From NCBI GenBank assembly GCA_021811865.1, contig JAKAQB010000002.1:62001-126000 (forward strand): a DNA stretch of 64,000 bases, in the 5' to 3' direction. A program made the translations under genes and the position numbers. This DNA is from Actinomycetes bacterium (GTDB lineage: Bacteria > Actinomycetota > Acidimicrobiia > Acidimicrobiales > Palsa-688). Positions 15,843 through 24,578 of the stretch are shown piece after piece (the stretch's first letter is position 1; the number at the start of each line of letters is the position of its first letter). A model generated the notes under the pieces. The model had not been told where the DNA came from and made no database searches. It was given only the letters and a program-made list of their open reading frames with translations.

Positions 15843-16972
15843 CGGGGACAGGGCGGCAGCGAGCGTTCGCGGTCATCGCCGGCGGTGGGACGGGCGGTCA
15901 CGTCACCCCCGCTCTTGCCATCGGCGGGGCCCTGGTCGCCGCTGGCCACCAGCGCGACAGCATCCTCTTCGTCGGCTCCCGCCGAGGGATGGAGCGTGAC
16001 ATGGTCCCGGCGGCCGGCTTCCCCGTCGAGCTGCTGCCCGGTCGTGGCCTCGTGCGCCGCGTCAGCCGGGACAACCTCGGCGCCGCAGCCGGGCTCGCCG
16101 TCGCTACCGCCCGGGCCGTGGTCCTGATCCGCCGGCGGCGGCCGGTGGTGCTCGTGTCCGTCGGTGGCTACGCTGCCGCTCCCGCCGCCGTGGCAGCGGT
16201 GCTCTGGCGGGTCCCGATCGTGCTGGCCGAGGCCAACGCCGTGCCGGGGGCGGTGCACAAGCTGCTTGCCCGGTTCGCCCGGGCCTCGGCCGTGTCGTTC
16301 CCGGACACGCCGCTCCCCCGGGCGGTGGTGACGGGCAACCCGATCCGGGAGCAGATGCAGCACGTGGACCGCAGCCTCCGGGGCCGCCAGGCGGCGCGTG
16401 AGGCGCTCGGCTACCCGGCTTCGGCCTTCCTCGTCGCCGTCGGGGGCGGCTCGCTCGGTGCGGGCAGGATCAACGAGGCGGTGCTCGGAGTCGTCGACGC
16501 CTGGCGGGAGCGCAGCGACGTGGCCGTCCACCACATCGTCGGTGCCCGCAATGCCGAGGACCTTGCTCGCCGCCGGCCGGAGCTGCCGGAGGCGGGGATC
16601 GTCTACCGGCAGGTTCCCTTCGAGGAGCGGATGGACCTGGTGTATGCGGCGGCGGACGTCGCTGTGCACCGCTCGGGGGCGAGCACCGTCGCCGAGCTGG
16701 CGGCCGCCGGCCTCCCGTCGGTGCTCGTCCCGCTTCCCCGGTCGCCAGGAGACCACCAGACCCGCAACGCGAGGAGCATGGCGGCGGCAGGCGGAGCGGT
16801 GGTCGTCGCCGACGACCGGCTCGACGCCGACCGGCTCGCCGCCGAGCTCGACGACCTGCGAGCCCACCCGGAGCGACTCTCCGCCATGGGCGACGCGGCA
16901 CGCACCCTCGCGGTCCCCGACGCCGCCCACCGCGTGGCCGCCCTGGTCGAGGAGCAGGCGCGGCGTGGCTGA
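15839..16972 (+). CDS. murG: lipid II synthase (undecaprenyl-PP-MurNAc-pentapeptide GlcNAc transferase) MurG
   Basis: 377 residues; GTG start overlaps the ftsW stop (GTGA). N-terminal GGGTGGHVTPALAIG, donor-domain VGGGSLGAGRINEAVL, and the UDP-GlcNAc motif HRSGASTVAELAAAGLPSVL followed by GDHQTRNA. A peripheral membrane enzyme that turns lipid I into lipid II. It overlaps the murC start by 8 bases. Confidence 0.95.
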   Translation: MTGTGRQRAFAVIAGGGTGGHVTPALAIGGALVAAGHQRDSILFVGSRRGMERDMVPAAGFPVELLPGRGLVRRVSRDNLGAAAGLAVATARAVVLIRRRRPVVLVSVGGYAAAPAAVAAVLWRVPIVLAEANAVPGAVHKLLARFARASAVSFPDTPLPRAVVTGNPIREQMQHVDRSLRGRQAAREALGYPASAFLVAVGGGSLGAGRINEAVLGVVDAWRERSDVAVHHIVGARNAEDLARRRPELPEAGIVYRQVPFEERMDLVYAAADVAVHRSGASTVAELAAAGLPSVLVPLPRSPGDHQTRNARSMAAAGGAVVVADDRLDADRLAAELDDLRAHPERLSAMGDAARTLAVPDAAHRVAALVEEQARRG

Positions 16973-18437
16973 ACGCGTCCAAGGGGCGACCGAGGTGCAC
17001 CTGCGACCGCAGGACCTGCAGCGAGCTCAGCGGATCCACATCGTCGGGGCCGGCGGGGCGGCGATGAGCGGCCTGGCGACCATCCTCGCCACCATGGGGC
17101 ATTCCGTCACCGGCAGCGACCGCAGCGACTCCGCCGTCGTGGCGCGGTTGCGCCGTCAGGGGATCCCGGTCAGGGTGGGCCACGACCCCCCCGACCTCAC
17201 CGGGGCCGAGCTGGTCGCTGCGTCCTCGGCGGTGCCGCGCTCCAACGCCGAGCTCCTCGAGGCGGACCGGCTCTGCATCCCCGTCGTCCGCCGCGCCCAG
17301 GTCCTCGCCGCGCTGTGCGCCCTCCGTCGCACGGTCGCGGTCGCCGGCACGAAGGGCAAGACCACCACCACAGCGATGGTGGTGCACATCCTCGAGCAGG
17401 CGGGGGAGCGCCCGTCGTTCCTCGTCGGCGGTGAGCTGCGCGGCATCGGCGGCGTCGACGGCGGAGCCCGGTGGGTCGCCGACAGCCAATGGTTGGTCGT
17501 GGAGGCCGACGAGAGCGACGGTACGTTCCTCCGCTTGCCGGTCGAGGCGGCCGTGGTCACCAACATCGAGGAGGACCACCTCGACTTCTACGGCTCGATG
17601 GACGCCCTCCGACGGGCGTTCAACACCTTCGCCAGCGGAGCCTCGCGCATCCGGGTGGTTGGCGTCGACACACCCGCGTCGTCCGCCCTGGCCGAGCGCC
17701 TCGGGGACGTGACGACCTACGGCACCTCGCCGGGCGCGGCCGTCCGGGTAGCCGAGGTCCGCACCGAGCGGGACCGCTCGTCGTTCGTCCTCCAGCCAGG
17801 CGGCGGATCCCCGCCTGTCCCCGTCCTGCTTCCCGTGCCCGGGGTCCACAACGTGCGCAACGCAGCGGGTGCGATCGCCGTCACCACCCGGCTCGGGATC
17901 ACGGTGCGCACCGCCGTCGCTGCCCTCGGCGGCTACCGGCCCGTCGGCCGGCGCTTCGAGTGGCGGGGGGAGCGCGGCGGGATCGCGTTCATCGACGACT
18001 ACGCCCACGTTCCGAGCGCCGTCACCGCTGCCATAGCGACGGCGCGTGCCGGGGGGTGGGACCGGGTCGTGGCCGTCTTCCAGCCTCACCTCTTCAGCCG
18101 GACCGTGGCGCTCGGCCCCGGCATCGGCGCCGCCCTCGCAGCGGCGGACCTTGTCGTCGTCACCGACGTGTACGCCTCCCGGGAGCAGCCGGTCGCCGGC
18201 GTTGACGGGCGCATCGTCGCCGATGCCGCCCGGCTGGCCGGCCCCGATATCGAGGTCCGCTACGAGGCCGACCGGCACCGGCTGGCGGAGGCCGTGAGGC
18301 CCCTTCTGCGCCCCGGCGACCTCTGCCTCACCATCGGCGCAGGGGATATCACCACCCTGGCCGACGAGCTCCTCACCGAGGAGGCTGCTGCCGGCGAGGC
18401 TGCTGCCGGCGAGGCGCCCGACGGTCCGGGCGAATGA
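16965..18437 (+). CDS. murC: UDP-N-acetylmuramate:L-alanine ligase MurC, with variant motifs
   Basis: 490 residues from GTG 16965. MurC-type N-terminal Rossmann region (IHIVGAGGAAMSGLATILAT, then GSDRSDS), ATP loop VAVAGTKGKTTTTAMVV, VVEADESDG, NIEEDHLDFYG, and C-terminal LTIGAGDITTL. Two deviations are visible: the usual GTHGKT is GTKGKT, and the usual DYxHHPTE is DYAHVPSA. The MurC assignment rests on the N-terminal domain, the ADESD motif and the position before murB. The C-terminus repeats AAAGEAAAGEA. It adds L-Ala to UDP-MurNAc. Confidence 0.88.
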   Translation: MAERVQGATEVHLRPQDLQRAQRIHIVGAGGAAMSGLATILATMGHSVTGSDRSDSAVVARLRRQGIPVRVGHDPPDLTGAELVAASSAVPRSNAELLEADRLCIPVVRRAQVLAALCALRRTVAVAGTKGKTTTTAMVVHILEQAGERPSFLVGGELRGIGGVDGGARWVADSQWLVVEADESDGTFLRLPVEAAVVTNIEEDHLDFYGSMDALRRAFNTFASGASRIRVVGVDTPASSALAERLGDVTTYGTSPGAAVRVAEVRTERDRSSFVLQPGGGSPPVPVLLPVPGVHNVRNAAGAIAVTTRLGITVRTAVAALGGYRPVGRRFEWRGERGGIAFIDDYAHVPSAVTAAIATARAGGWDRVVAVFQPHLFSRTVALGPGIGAALAAADLVVVTDVYASREQPVAGVDGRIVADAARLAGPDIEVRYEADRHRLAEAVRPLLRPGDLCLTIGAGDITTLADELLTEEAAAGEAAAGEAPDGPGE

Positions 18438-19465
18438 GCGCGGCAGGCTTGCCGGCGCCCGCCGGCGGGGCGGCACCCCCTGCCGTCGAAGCGGCGCTCA
18501 GCGAGCTCGGGGAGGCGGCGACACGGGACGGGCCTCTTGGGGCTCTGACTACGTACCGCGTGGGAGGCCGAGCGGCGGTGCTCGTGAAGGTGAGGGGCTC
18601 GGAGGACCTGCGGCGGGCGGCGGCCGCCGCCGCCGCATCCGGCCTGCCCGTGCTCGTCGTCGGGCGGGGCTCCAACCTCCTCGTGTCCGACGCCGGCTTC
18701 GGCGGCATCGCCGTGCTGCTCGACGCCGAGGCGTTCGGGGGCTTGGAGGTGCGCCACGAAGGCGACGACGCCGTCGTGGTCCGGGCCGGCGGCGCCCTCG
18801 CCCTGCCCGCCCTGGCGCGCCGCAGCGTCGAGGCGGGTGTGGGGGGCCTCGAGTGGGCCGTCGGTGTCCCCGGCTCCGTCGGCGGGGGAGTGCGGATGAA
18901 CGCAGGTGGCCACGGCTCCGACGTCGCTGCGTCGCTGCGGTGTGCGACGGTCGTCGACCTCGCCGGCCCGGCGGCCGCCACAGCGCGCGAGCTCGGTCCA
19001 GCACAGCTCGCCCACGGCTACCGCCGCTCGTCGATACAGGCATCGCAGGTCGTGACCGGGGCCGATCTTGTCGGGGTGCGGGGTGACCCCGAGCAGGGCC
19101 GGGCGACCATCCGCGCCATCGTGGCCTGGCGGCGCGAGCATCAGCCTGGTGGCCAGAACGCCGGCTCCGTGTTCACCAACCCTGTTCCGGCCGGCGACGC
19201 CCCGACGCGCAGCGCCGGGGCGCTCATCGAAGCGGCAGGCATGAAGGGCTACCGGCTCCGGACCGCTGAGGTGTCGGCCAAGCACGCCAACTTCATCCAG
19301 GCGGACCCAGGCGGCTCCGCCGACGATGTGCACCGGCTGTTGTGGCAGGTGCAGGCCCGGGTGGCGGAGCGCTTTGGCGTCGAGCTCCACACCGAGATCC
19401 GTCTGGTTGGGTTCGAATCCTCAACGTCTAGTCGATCGTTAGCTTCTGGAGAGCCTCCCGCATGA
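18434..19465 (+). CDS. murB: UDP-N-acetylenolpyruvoylglucosamine reductase MurB
   Basis: 343 residues, ATGA overlap with murC. FAD-binding motifs VVGRGSNLLVSDAGFGG and AVGVPGSVGGGVRMNAGGHG, substrate loop GYRRSSIQ, catalytic serine in QNAGSVFTNP, and late glutamate in GVELHTEIRLVG. It reduces enolpyruvyl-UDP-GlcNAc to UDP-MurNAc with NADPH. Placement between murC and ftsQ is normal for actinobacteria and firmicutes. Confidence 0.95.
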   Translation: MSAAGLPAPAGGAAPPAVEAALSELGEAATRDGPLGALTTYRVGGRAAVLVKVRGSEDLRRAAAAAAASGLPVLVVGRGSNLLVSDAGFGGIAVLLDAEAFGGLEVRHEGDDAVVVRAGGALALPALARRSVEAGVGGLEWAVGVPGSVGGGVRMNAGGHGSDVAASLRCATVVDLAGPAAATARELGPAQLAHGYRRSSIQASQVVTGADLVGVRGDPEQGRATIRAIVAWRREHQPGGQNAGSVFTNPVPAGDAPTRSAGALIEAAGMKGYRLRTAEVSAKHANFIQADPGGSADDVHRLLWQVQARVAERFGVELHTEIRLVGFESSTSSRSLASGEPPA

Positions 19466-20400
19466 GGACGTCGGCACCCGCTCAGCCGGCGGTCGAGGGA
19501 GTACTGCCGATTGACCCTCGGATACATCAACGTCGAGTTGAAGTCGAGCATGCGCAGCGGAGACGGAGCCGGAGGGTCCTCCTCGGCCTCCTCATCGTCG
19601 GGACGCTGGTGGGGGGCGGGTTCGTCGCGCTGCACTCGTCGCTGCTCGGCGTCAGGCGGGTGGTGGTCGTTGGCCCCGACCAGGCCGGTCCCGCGGCGCT
19701 GATGGAAGCGGCCGGCATCCGCCGGGGCGAGCCGCTCGTGGACGTCGCGCCGGGACGCGCGGCGCGACGTCTCGAAGGGTTGCCGTGGGTGAGGACTGCC
19801 GTCGTGCGCCGGCACTGGCCTGGCACCGTTCGCATCAGCCTCACCGAGCGCGTCGCCGTTGCCCAGGTGGCCGCCACCGAGGGCGCGCCGGGGCCGGTGG
19901 CCCTCGTCGACGTGACGGGTCGGGTGCTCGCCGACGAACCGGCCGAGGTCAGCGGCCTGCCCCTCCTCGCAGGCGTGGGTGGTTCTATACCCGTCGGGGG
20001 TTGGCTGCCGGGCTCGCCCGGAGCGCCCACCGGCGCGGGGAGGGGAGCTGCCGGCGGGGTCGCCGGAGCCGGCGCGAGCGGACCAACGCTCGAGGCGGCG
20101 CTGGTCCTGGCCGCCGCCCTCGACGCCGACCACCTCTCGGCGACGCGCGTCGATGCCAGCGCCGGCACGGCGATCGCCGTCATCGCCGGCGGGGCCACGA
20201 CAGTCACCTTCGGCACGCTCCGGGATCTCACTGCCAAGTTGCACGTGCTCCAAGCGCTCGCAGCGTCGGGGGCGTTGCACGACGCCGGCGCGGTGGACCT
20301 CGAGGTCGCCGACCGGCCAACAGTGACGCCGAGGGGAGTGCGCGTCGGAGGGGTGGGTGCTGCGTCGGGGGCGGCTCCGACCGGGACGGGCCAAGGGTGA
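19462..20400 (+). CDS. ftsQ: FtsQ/DivIB division protein
   Basis: 312 residues, ATGA overlap with murB. Short basic cytoplasmic part, one transmembrane segment (LLGLLIVGTLVGGGFVALHS), then the POTRA domain (VRRVVVVGPDQAGPAALMEA, with LPWVRTAVVRRHWPGTVRIS) and the beta domain. A glycine/alanine-rich insertion (about residues 185-205, GAPTGAGRGAAGGVAGAGAS) and a low-complexity C-terminus are unusual additions. It links the FtsL complex to the divisome outside the membrane. Confidence 0.9.
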   Translation: MRTSAPAQPAVEGVLPIDPRIHQRRVEVEHAQRRRSRRVLLGLLIVGTLVGGGFVALHSSLLGVRRVVVVGPDQAGPAALMEAAGIRRGEPLVDVAPGRAARRLEGLPWVRTAVVRRHWPGTVRISLTERVAVAQVAATEGAPGPVALVDVTGRVLADEPAEVSGLPLLAGVGGSIPVGGWLPGSPGAPTGAGRGAAGGVAGAGASGPTLEAALVLAAALDADHLSATRVDASAGTAIAVIAGGATTVTFGTLRDLTAKLHVLQALAASGALHDAGAVDLEVADRPTVTPRGVRVGGVGAASGAAPTGTGQG

Positions 20401-20770
20401 AGGTCTGCATGACCGTCGTGGTGGGATCTGCTCTTGATTCGGGCACCCGGTCGCCAGTACTGTCCGCCGAACGACGCGGGGCCGACGCGCGGACCTTCAT
20501 GTTGACATTGAGGAAATGGCCGTGGGTTGCCCTCGTTCCTGCATGGCGTACCCTGACCGACGGGTCGGGGCTGCTCTACTCGGAGGCCCACACGATCCCT
20601 GCCCGCACCACGGTGCATCGCACTCGACGGCGCCGCGGCGCCGGGCGCGGGCCGAATGCCACAGCCCGCCGCCAGCGTGCCGTCGCCGTGGCCCGTTGGC
20701 TGTCCCATCCCAAGCTCACCCCGGCGGCCACGTCCGTCCCGGCCCGTTGATGCGCCCTGGAGGCACCCGC
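20401..20770 (+). promoter_or_regulatory. ftsZ upstream region with candidate promoters
   Basis: 370 bases separate ftsQ and ftsZ, the longest gap in the cluster. TTGACA (20502-20507) is a perfect -35, but no good -10 lies 16-18 bases on. TTGCCC (20527-20532), 16 bases, then TACCCT (20549-20554) is a better pair and would give a leader of about 210 nt. An in-frame ATG (20409) opens a basic, repetitive reading frame that does not look like protein. FtsZ-specific promoters here are normal in other bacteria. Confidence 0.4.
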
Positions 20771-21838
20771 ATGCCCGGATCCGCTCAGAACTACATCGCC
20801 GTCATCAAGGTCGTCGGGATCGGCGGCGGCGGGGTCAACGCGGTCAACCGCATGATCGATGCCGGGCTGAAGGGGGTCGAGTTCATCGCCGTCAACACCG
20901 ACGCGCAGGCGTTGCTCATGAGTGACGCAGACGTGAAGCTCGACATCGGGCGACAGCTCACGCGTGGGCTCGGCGCGGGCAGCGACCCGGAGGTGGGTCG
21001 TCAGGCGGCCGAGGAGCACAAGGAGGAGATCCAGGAGGTCCTGAAGGGCGCCGACATGGTGTTCATCACCGCCGGCAAGGGCGGTGGGACCGGCACGGGC
21101 GGTGCTCCCGTCGTCGCCGAGATCGCCAAGTCCCTCTCCGCCCTCACGATCGGGGTGGTCACCCGCCCGTTCTCGTTCGAGGGCCGGCGCCGCTCGGAGC
21201 AGGCGGAGCTCGGCATCCAGCACCTCAAGGCCGCCGTCGACACGCTCATAGTGATCCCCAACGACCGGCTCCTCACGGTGTCCAACGACAAGACCTCGAT
21301 GGTGAACGCCTTCAAGATGGCTGACGAGATCCTGCTGCAGGGGGTGCAGGGCATCACCGACCTCATCACCACACCCGGCCTGATAAACACCGACTTCGCC
21401 GACGTGAAGATGATCATGAGCAACGCCGGCACTGCCATCATGGGCATCGGCACGGCGTCGGGTGAGAACCGGGCGTTGACGGCGGCGAAGCTTGCTATCA
21501 CCTCACCGTTGCTCGAGGCGTCGATCGAAGGGGCGCGGGGGATCCTGCTCAACATCGCCGGGGGAAGCGACCTGGGCCTCTTCGAGGTCAACGAGGCCGC
21601 CGAGATAATCCACGGTGTCGCCCATCCCGACGCCAACATCATCTTCGGCCAGGTCATCGACGATGCCATGGGGGACGAGGTCCGGGTCACGGTGATCGCT
21701 GCAGGCTTCGACAACTCGGGTATGGCACCGTCGGCGCGGGGCGGTGGCCTCGGCCTCGGCGAGGACCGGGAGCTCGAGGCGCTGGAGGAGGACGCCCTCG
21801 CTGACGACGAGTTCGACGTCCCGGACTTCCTCAAGTAG
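20771..21838 (+). CDS. ftsZ: cell division GTPase FtsZ
   Basis: 355 residues from ATG 20771, set by GGAGG seven bases upstream (ATG 20750 is an in-frame alternative). [18 protein letters not shown], tubulin signature [20 protein letters not shown], the T5 loop [11 protein letters not shown] and synergy loop [14 protein letters not shown]. The conserved C-terminal peptide [10 protein letters not shown], which binds SepF in actinobacteria, is intact, and sepF lies two genes downstream. Confidence 0.98.
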   Translation: MPGSAQNYIAVIKVVGIGGGGVNAVNRMIDAGLKGVEFIAVNTDAQALLMSDADVKLDIGRQLTRGLGAGSDPEVGRQAAEEHKEEIQEVLKGADMVFITAGKGGGTGTGGAPVVAEIAKSLSALTIGVVTRPFSFEGRRRSEQAELGIQHLKAAVDTLIVIPNDRLLTVSNDKTSMVNAFKMADEILLQGVQGITDLITTPGLINTDFADVKMIMSNAGTAIMGIGTASGENRALTAAKLAITSPLLEASIEGARGILLNIAGGSDLGLFEVNEAAEIIHGVAHPDANIIFGQVIDDAMGDEVRVTVIAAGFDNSGMAPSARGGGLGLGEDRELEALEEDALADDEFDVPDFLK

Positions 21839-21846
21839 CCGGCCGC

Positions 21847-22530
21847 GTGCACGCCGGAGCCGACCGTACGATCGAAGTGGAGGATGTCGCTCGGCGCCTC
21901 GCCGAGGTGCGGGCGCGCATCTCCGCGGTCGGGGACCCCGATCGGGTCAGGATCGTCGCGGTCACCAAGGGCTTCGGAGCGGAGGCGGTCCGGGCCGTCG
22001 CCGCGGCCGGCCTGCAGGAATGCGGTGAGAACTACGCCCAGGAACTGCTGGCGAAGGCGCAGGTCTCTCCGCCCGGGGTGCGGTGGCACTTCCTCGGCGC
22101 CCCGCAGCGCAACAAGATGGCCGCTCTGGGGCCTGTCGTCGCCCTGTGGCAGGCGGTGGACCGCCTGGCGGTGGTCGAGCGGCTGGCCAGGATCGCCCCG
22201 GGAGCGCCCCTGCTCGTGCAGGTCGATGTCGTGGGCGCCCCCGGGAAGGCCGGCTGCCCCCCGGATGAGGTGGCCGGCCTCGTCGAACGCTCCCGCCAGC
22301 TCGGCCTCGACGCGCGGGGATTGATGGTGGTCGGACCCGCCGGTGACCCGCATGGGGCCCAGGAGGCGTTCGCCAGCGTCGCCGCTCTCGGGCGATCGCT
22401 CGGGCTGGCGGAGCTGTCCATGGGGATGACTGATGACTTCGAGGCGGCGGTGGCCGCCGGGTCGACGATGGTCCGGCTCGGTCGGGTCCTGTTCGGTCCG
22501 CGACCGGGTCGGACCGCCGCGCGACGATAG
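21847..22530 (+). CDS. YggS-family PLP-binding protein (PLP homeostasis)
   Basis: 227 residues from GTG 21847, eight bases after ftsZ. RIVAVTKGFGAEAVRAVAAA carries the PLP lysine, ECGENYAQELLAKA is conserved, WHFLGAPQRNKM corresponds to the usual FIGxLQxNK, and SMGMTDDFEAAVAAGSTMVR to the phosphate-binding end. A single-domain fold-type III PLP carrier, normally next to sepF. Confidence 0.93.
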   Translation: MHAGADRTIEVEDVARRLAEVRARISAVGDPDRVRIVAVTKGFGAEAVRAVAAAGLQECGENYAQELLAKAQVSPPGVRWHFLGAPQRNKMAALGPVVALWQAVDRLAVVERLARIAPGAPLLVQVDVVGAPGKAGCPPDEVAGLVERSRQLGLDARGLMVVGPAGDPHGAQEAFASVAALGRSLGLAELSMGMTDDFEAAVAAGSTMVRLGRVLFGPRPGRTAARR

Positions 22531-22553
22531 GCTTGCTCAACGGAGGGTTCTGA

Positions 22554-23081
22554 ATGGCCGGTTTCATGCGAAAGGCGATGGTGTTCCTCGGGCTCGACGA
22601 CGAAGAGCTCGACGACTACGACGCCTCCGCTTACGAGCCGGACGTGGCGGTCGCCCCGCAAGGAGCGCGCCGGTACGCGTCCGATGTGGCTGACGTCGCA
22701 CCTGTCGAGCAGCCTCGCGGCATCCGGCCGCTTCCCCGGGATCCGGTCGACCCGAGCGGTCCGGTGGCCGTTCCGCGGCCGCGGCCGGTCGTCGCCATGC
22801 CGGGCGCCAAGGTGCACGTGGTCGCGCCAGCCCGGTTCTCCGACGCCCAGGAGATCGGTGACCGCTTCCGGGGCGGCCAGCCGGTGATCGTCAACCTGCA
22901 GACGGGCGAGGACCCGGGGCTGGCGCGGCGGATGATCGACTTCTGCAGCGGCGTGACCTACGCCCTTTCGGGAAGCATGGACAAGGTGGCCGACCAGGTC
23001 TTCCTGCTCACGCCCAACAACGTGGAGGTCTCCGCCGAAGAGAAGCGGCGGCTGCGCGACCAGGGCCTGTACCGGTCGTGA
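22554..23081 (+). CDS. sepF: SepF, membrane anchor for the Z-ring
   Basis: 175 residues. N-terminal amphipathic helix (MAGFMRKAMVFLGL), an acidic then proline/arginine-rich linker, and the C-terminal SepF domain (VVAPARFSDAQEIGDRFRGG, VIVNLQTGEDPGLARRMIDF, CSGVTYALSGSMDKV, VFLLTPNNVEVS). It ties FtsZ to the membrane and is essential in actinobacteria, which lack FtsA. A TAGGCT at 22528 and GGAGGG before the ATG suggest its own promoter and ribosome site. Confidence 0.95.
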   Translation: MAGFMRKAMVFLGLDDEELDDYDASAYEPDVAVAPQGARRYASDVADVAPVEQPRGIRPLPRDPVDPSGPVAVPRPRPVVAMPGAKVHVVAPARFSDAQEIGDRFRGGQPVIVNLQTGEDPGLARRMIDFCSGVTYALSGSMDKVADQVFLLTPNNVEVSAEEKRRLRDQGLYRS

Positions 23082-23088
23082 CCGCCTG

Positions 23089-23352
23089 ATGTTCATCGCC
23101 AGTCGGCCGCTCTACGACCTCGGCCAGGTGTACGTGATCATCATGGTCGTCCGGGCCGTCCTGAGCTTCTTCCCCTATTCGGGGGACTCACCCCTCAACC
23201 CCGTCCGTCGCGTCGTCACCGTCGTGACCGAGCCCGTCCTCGCCCCGTTCCGGCGCCTCATCCCTCCCGCGGGGGCCATCGACCTGTCGTTCATCGTGGC
23301 GTTCATCGTCGTCGAGGTCATCGTCGACACCGTGCTGATCCGCATTCCCTGA
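23089..23352 (+). CDS. YggT-family membrane protein
   Basis: 87 residues, two membrane segments (QVYVIIMVVRAVLSFFPYS and AIDLSFIVAFIVVEVIVDTV) flanking the YggT signature (NPVRRVVTVVTEPVLAPFRR). Family function is unclear, but it is regularly placed between sepF and divIVA. Eight bases after sepF. Confidence 0.92.
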   Translation: MFIASRPLYDLGQVYVIIMVVRAVLSFFPYSGDSPLNPVRRVVTVVTEPVLAPFRRLIPPAGAIDLSFIVAFIVVEVIVDTVLIRIP

Positions 23353-23387
23353 TCCGGGTGGTCCGCGTCGGGCGCCGCTGCCCCAGC

Positions 23388-23393
23388 TAGCAT
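23388..23393 (+). promoter_or_regulatory. -10 element (TAGCAT) for divIVA, leaderless type
   Basis: TAGCAT ends eight bases before ATG 23402 in the short gap after yggT. No Shine-Dalgarno sequence lies in between, so the transcript would start at or within two bases of the ATG. Confidence 0.45.
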
Positions 23394-23401
23394 CCGGGCG
23401 C

Positions 23402-24445
23402 ATGGAGGTCTCCCCGAAGACGTTCCGAGAGGTCGAGTTCCGCGAGAAGCTGCGCGGCTACCACCCGGAGGACGTTGACCAGTTCCTGGAGCAGATGGCC
23501 ACAGGTGTGGAGGTCCTCCAAGATCGCCTCCGCCAGGCCGTCGAGCGGGCGCAGCGCGCCGAGCAGATGGCCGCCGAGGCAGGCACCAGCGACGAGACCC
23601 TGCGACGCACCCTCGTGCTGGCGCAGCGCACGGCTGACCTCGCCGTGCAGGAGGCCCGGGAGCAGGCAGCGCGCATCGTGTCCTCCGCCGAGCAGAGAGC
23701 GCAGGCGATGCTCACCGAGGCCGAGGAGCGGGCCCGTAGGCTCCACAACGAGGCGCTCGCCGATGTGCACGCCGAGCTGGGGAAGCTCGAGGCGACACGC
23801 TTACGCTCGCAGCAGGAGGTCGACGGGTTGGAGCGATGGGCGGCCGAGCAGCGTGCCCACCTCATAGGAGCCCTCCAAGACGCCCTGGAGATGCTCGACG
23901 GCGGGGGGCTGACGAGCCCACCACCGAGGAGCACACCGCTCGAGGCGCCCCGGGCTCCAGCGGCCGGCCGGCCGGCCCCGCTGGCCGACACCACCGGCTC
24001 ACCGCTCGCTATCGGGGGCTCAGGATCGGCGGCGCCGGCGGCGCCCCCGCCGATGCCAGGGCCGCCCACGGCAACGGCCCCGCCGGTGGGCGACACGTCA
24101 CCGGCCAGCGGTGCCTCGCCGGTCGGTGGCCCCAGCGGAACCTCCTCGGCTGCCCCCAGCGTGCCGGCGCCGGCCGAGGAAGCCCACGGACAGGGCCCCG
24201 TCGACGATCCGCCGTCGGGTGCCGGCACGCCGACGCCCGGCGCCGATGCGGGAGCGTCACGTTCGGAGCAGGACACCGGCGGCCACACCGTCGATGTGGC
24301 CAGCCCCAGCGGCTACGGCGTGCCCCGCCCCTCTGACGACGGGTACGAGGGCGGCCCCGACGAGGAGGCGCTGGACAACTTCTTCCACGGCAACGAGTAC
24401 GGCGACGACCGGCGGTTCGGCGGCAGGCTCCGCCGCCGGCGCTGA
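23402..24445 (+). CDS. DivIVA/Wag31-like polar growth and division protein
   Basis: 347 residues. N-terminal DivIVA membrane-binding domain (VSPKTFREVEFREKLRGYHP, then EDVDQFLEQMA), followed by a long coiled coil to about residue 165 (ERAQRAEQMAAEAG, RTADLAVQEAREQAARIV, ERARRLHNEALADVHAEL). The C-terminal half is a disordered Pro/Ala/Gly/Ser region ending in DNFFHGNEYGDDRRFGG and an arginine-rich tip. DivIVA proteins bind curved membrane and organise polar growth. Confidence 0.93.
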   Translation: MEVSPKTFREVEFREKLRGYHPEDVDQFLEQMATGVEVLQDRLRQAVERAQRAEQMAAEAGTSDETLRRTLVLAQRTADLAVQEAREQAARIVSSAEQRAQAMLTEAEERARRLHNEALADVHAELGKLEATRLRSQQEVDGLERWAAEQRAHLIGALQDALEMLDGGGLTSPPPRSTPLEAPRAPAAGRPAPLADTTGSPLAIGGSGSAAPAAPPPMPGPPTATAPPVGDTSPASGASPVGGPSGTSSAAPSVPAPAEEAHGQGPVDDPPSGAGTPTPGADAGASRSEQDTGGHTVDVASPSGYGVPRPSDDGYEGGPDEEALDNFFHGNEYGDDRRFGGRLRRRR

Positions 24446-24450
24446 CGGAC

Positions 24451-24483
24451 CGGCGTCGGGCGGCGTCGGGCGGCGTCGGGCGG
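24451..24483. repeat. 10-bp tandem repeat, 3.3 copies
   Basis: CGGCGTCGGG repeats three times exactly plus CGG, just after the divIVA stop. No coding role seen; the rest of the gap to 24578 holds nothing I recognise. Confidence 0.7.
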
Positions 24484-24578
24484 AACGAGGCGGCGGGATG
24501 CATCGTCGCCAGGCGCGAGCTGGTAGCCGGATGCCCGTCGGTCTCCGGATGGCCGGGCGCGGGCAGAGGGATGCGTAG

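Noticed and set aside
20409..20750. Possible small gene between ftsQ and ftsZ
   Set aside because: The frame is open but rich in Arg/Thr/Ala without any pattern, has no ribosome site, and overlaps the likely ftsZ promoters.
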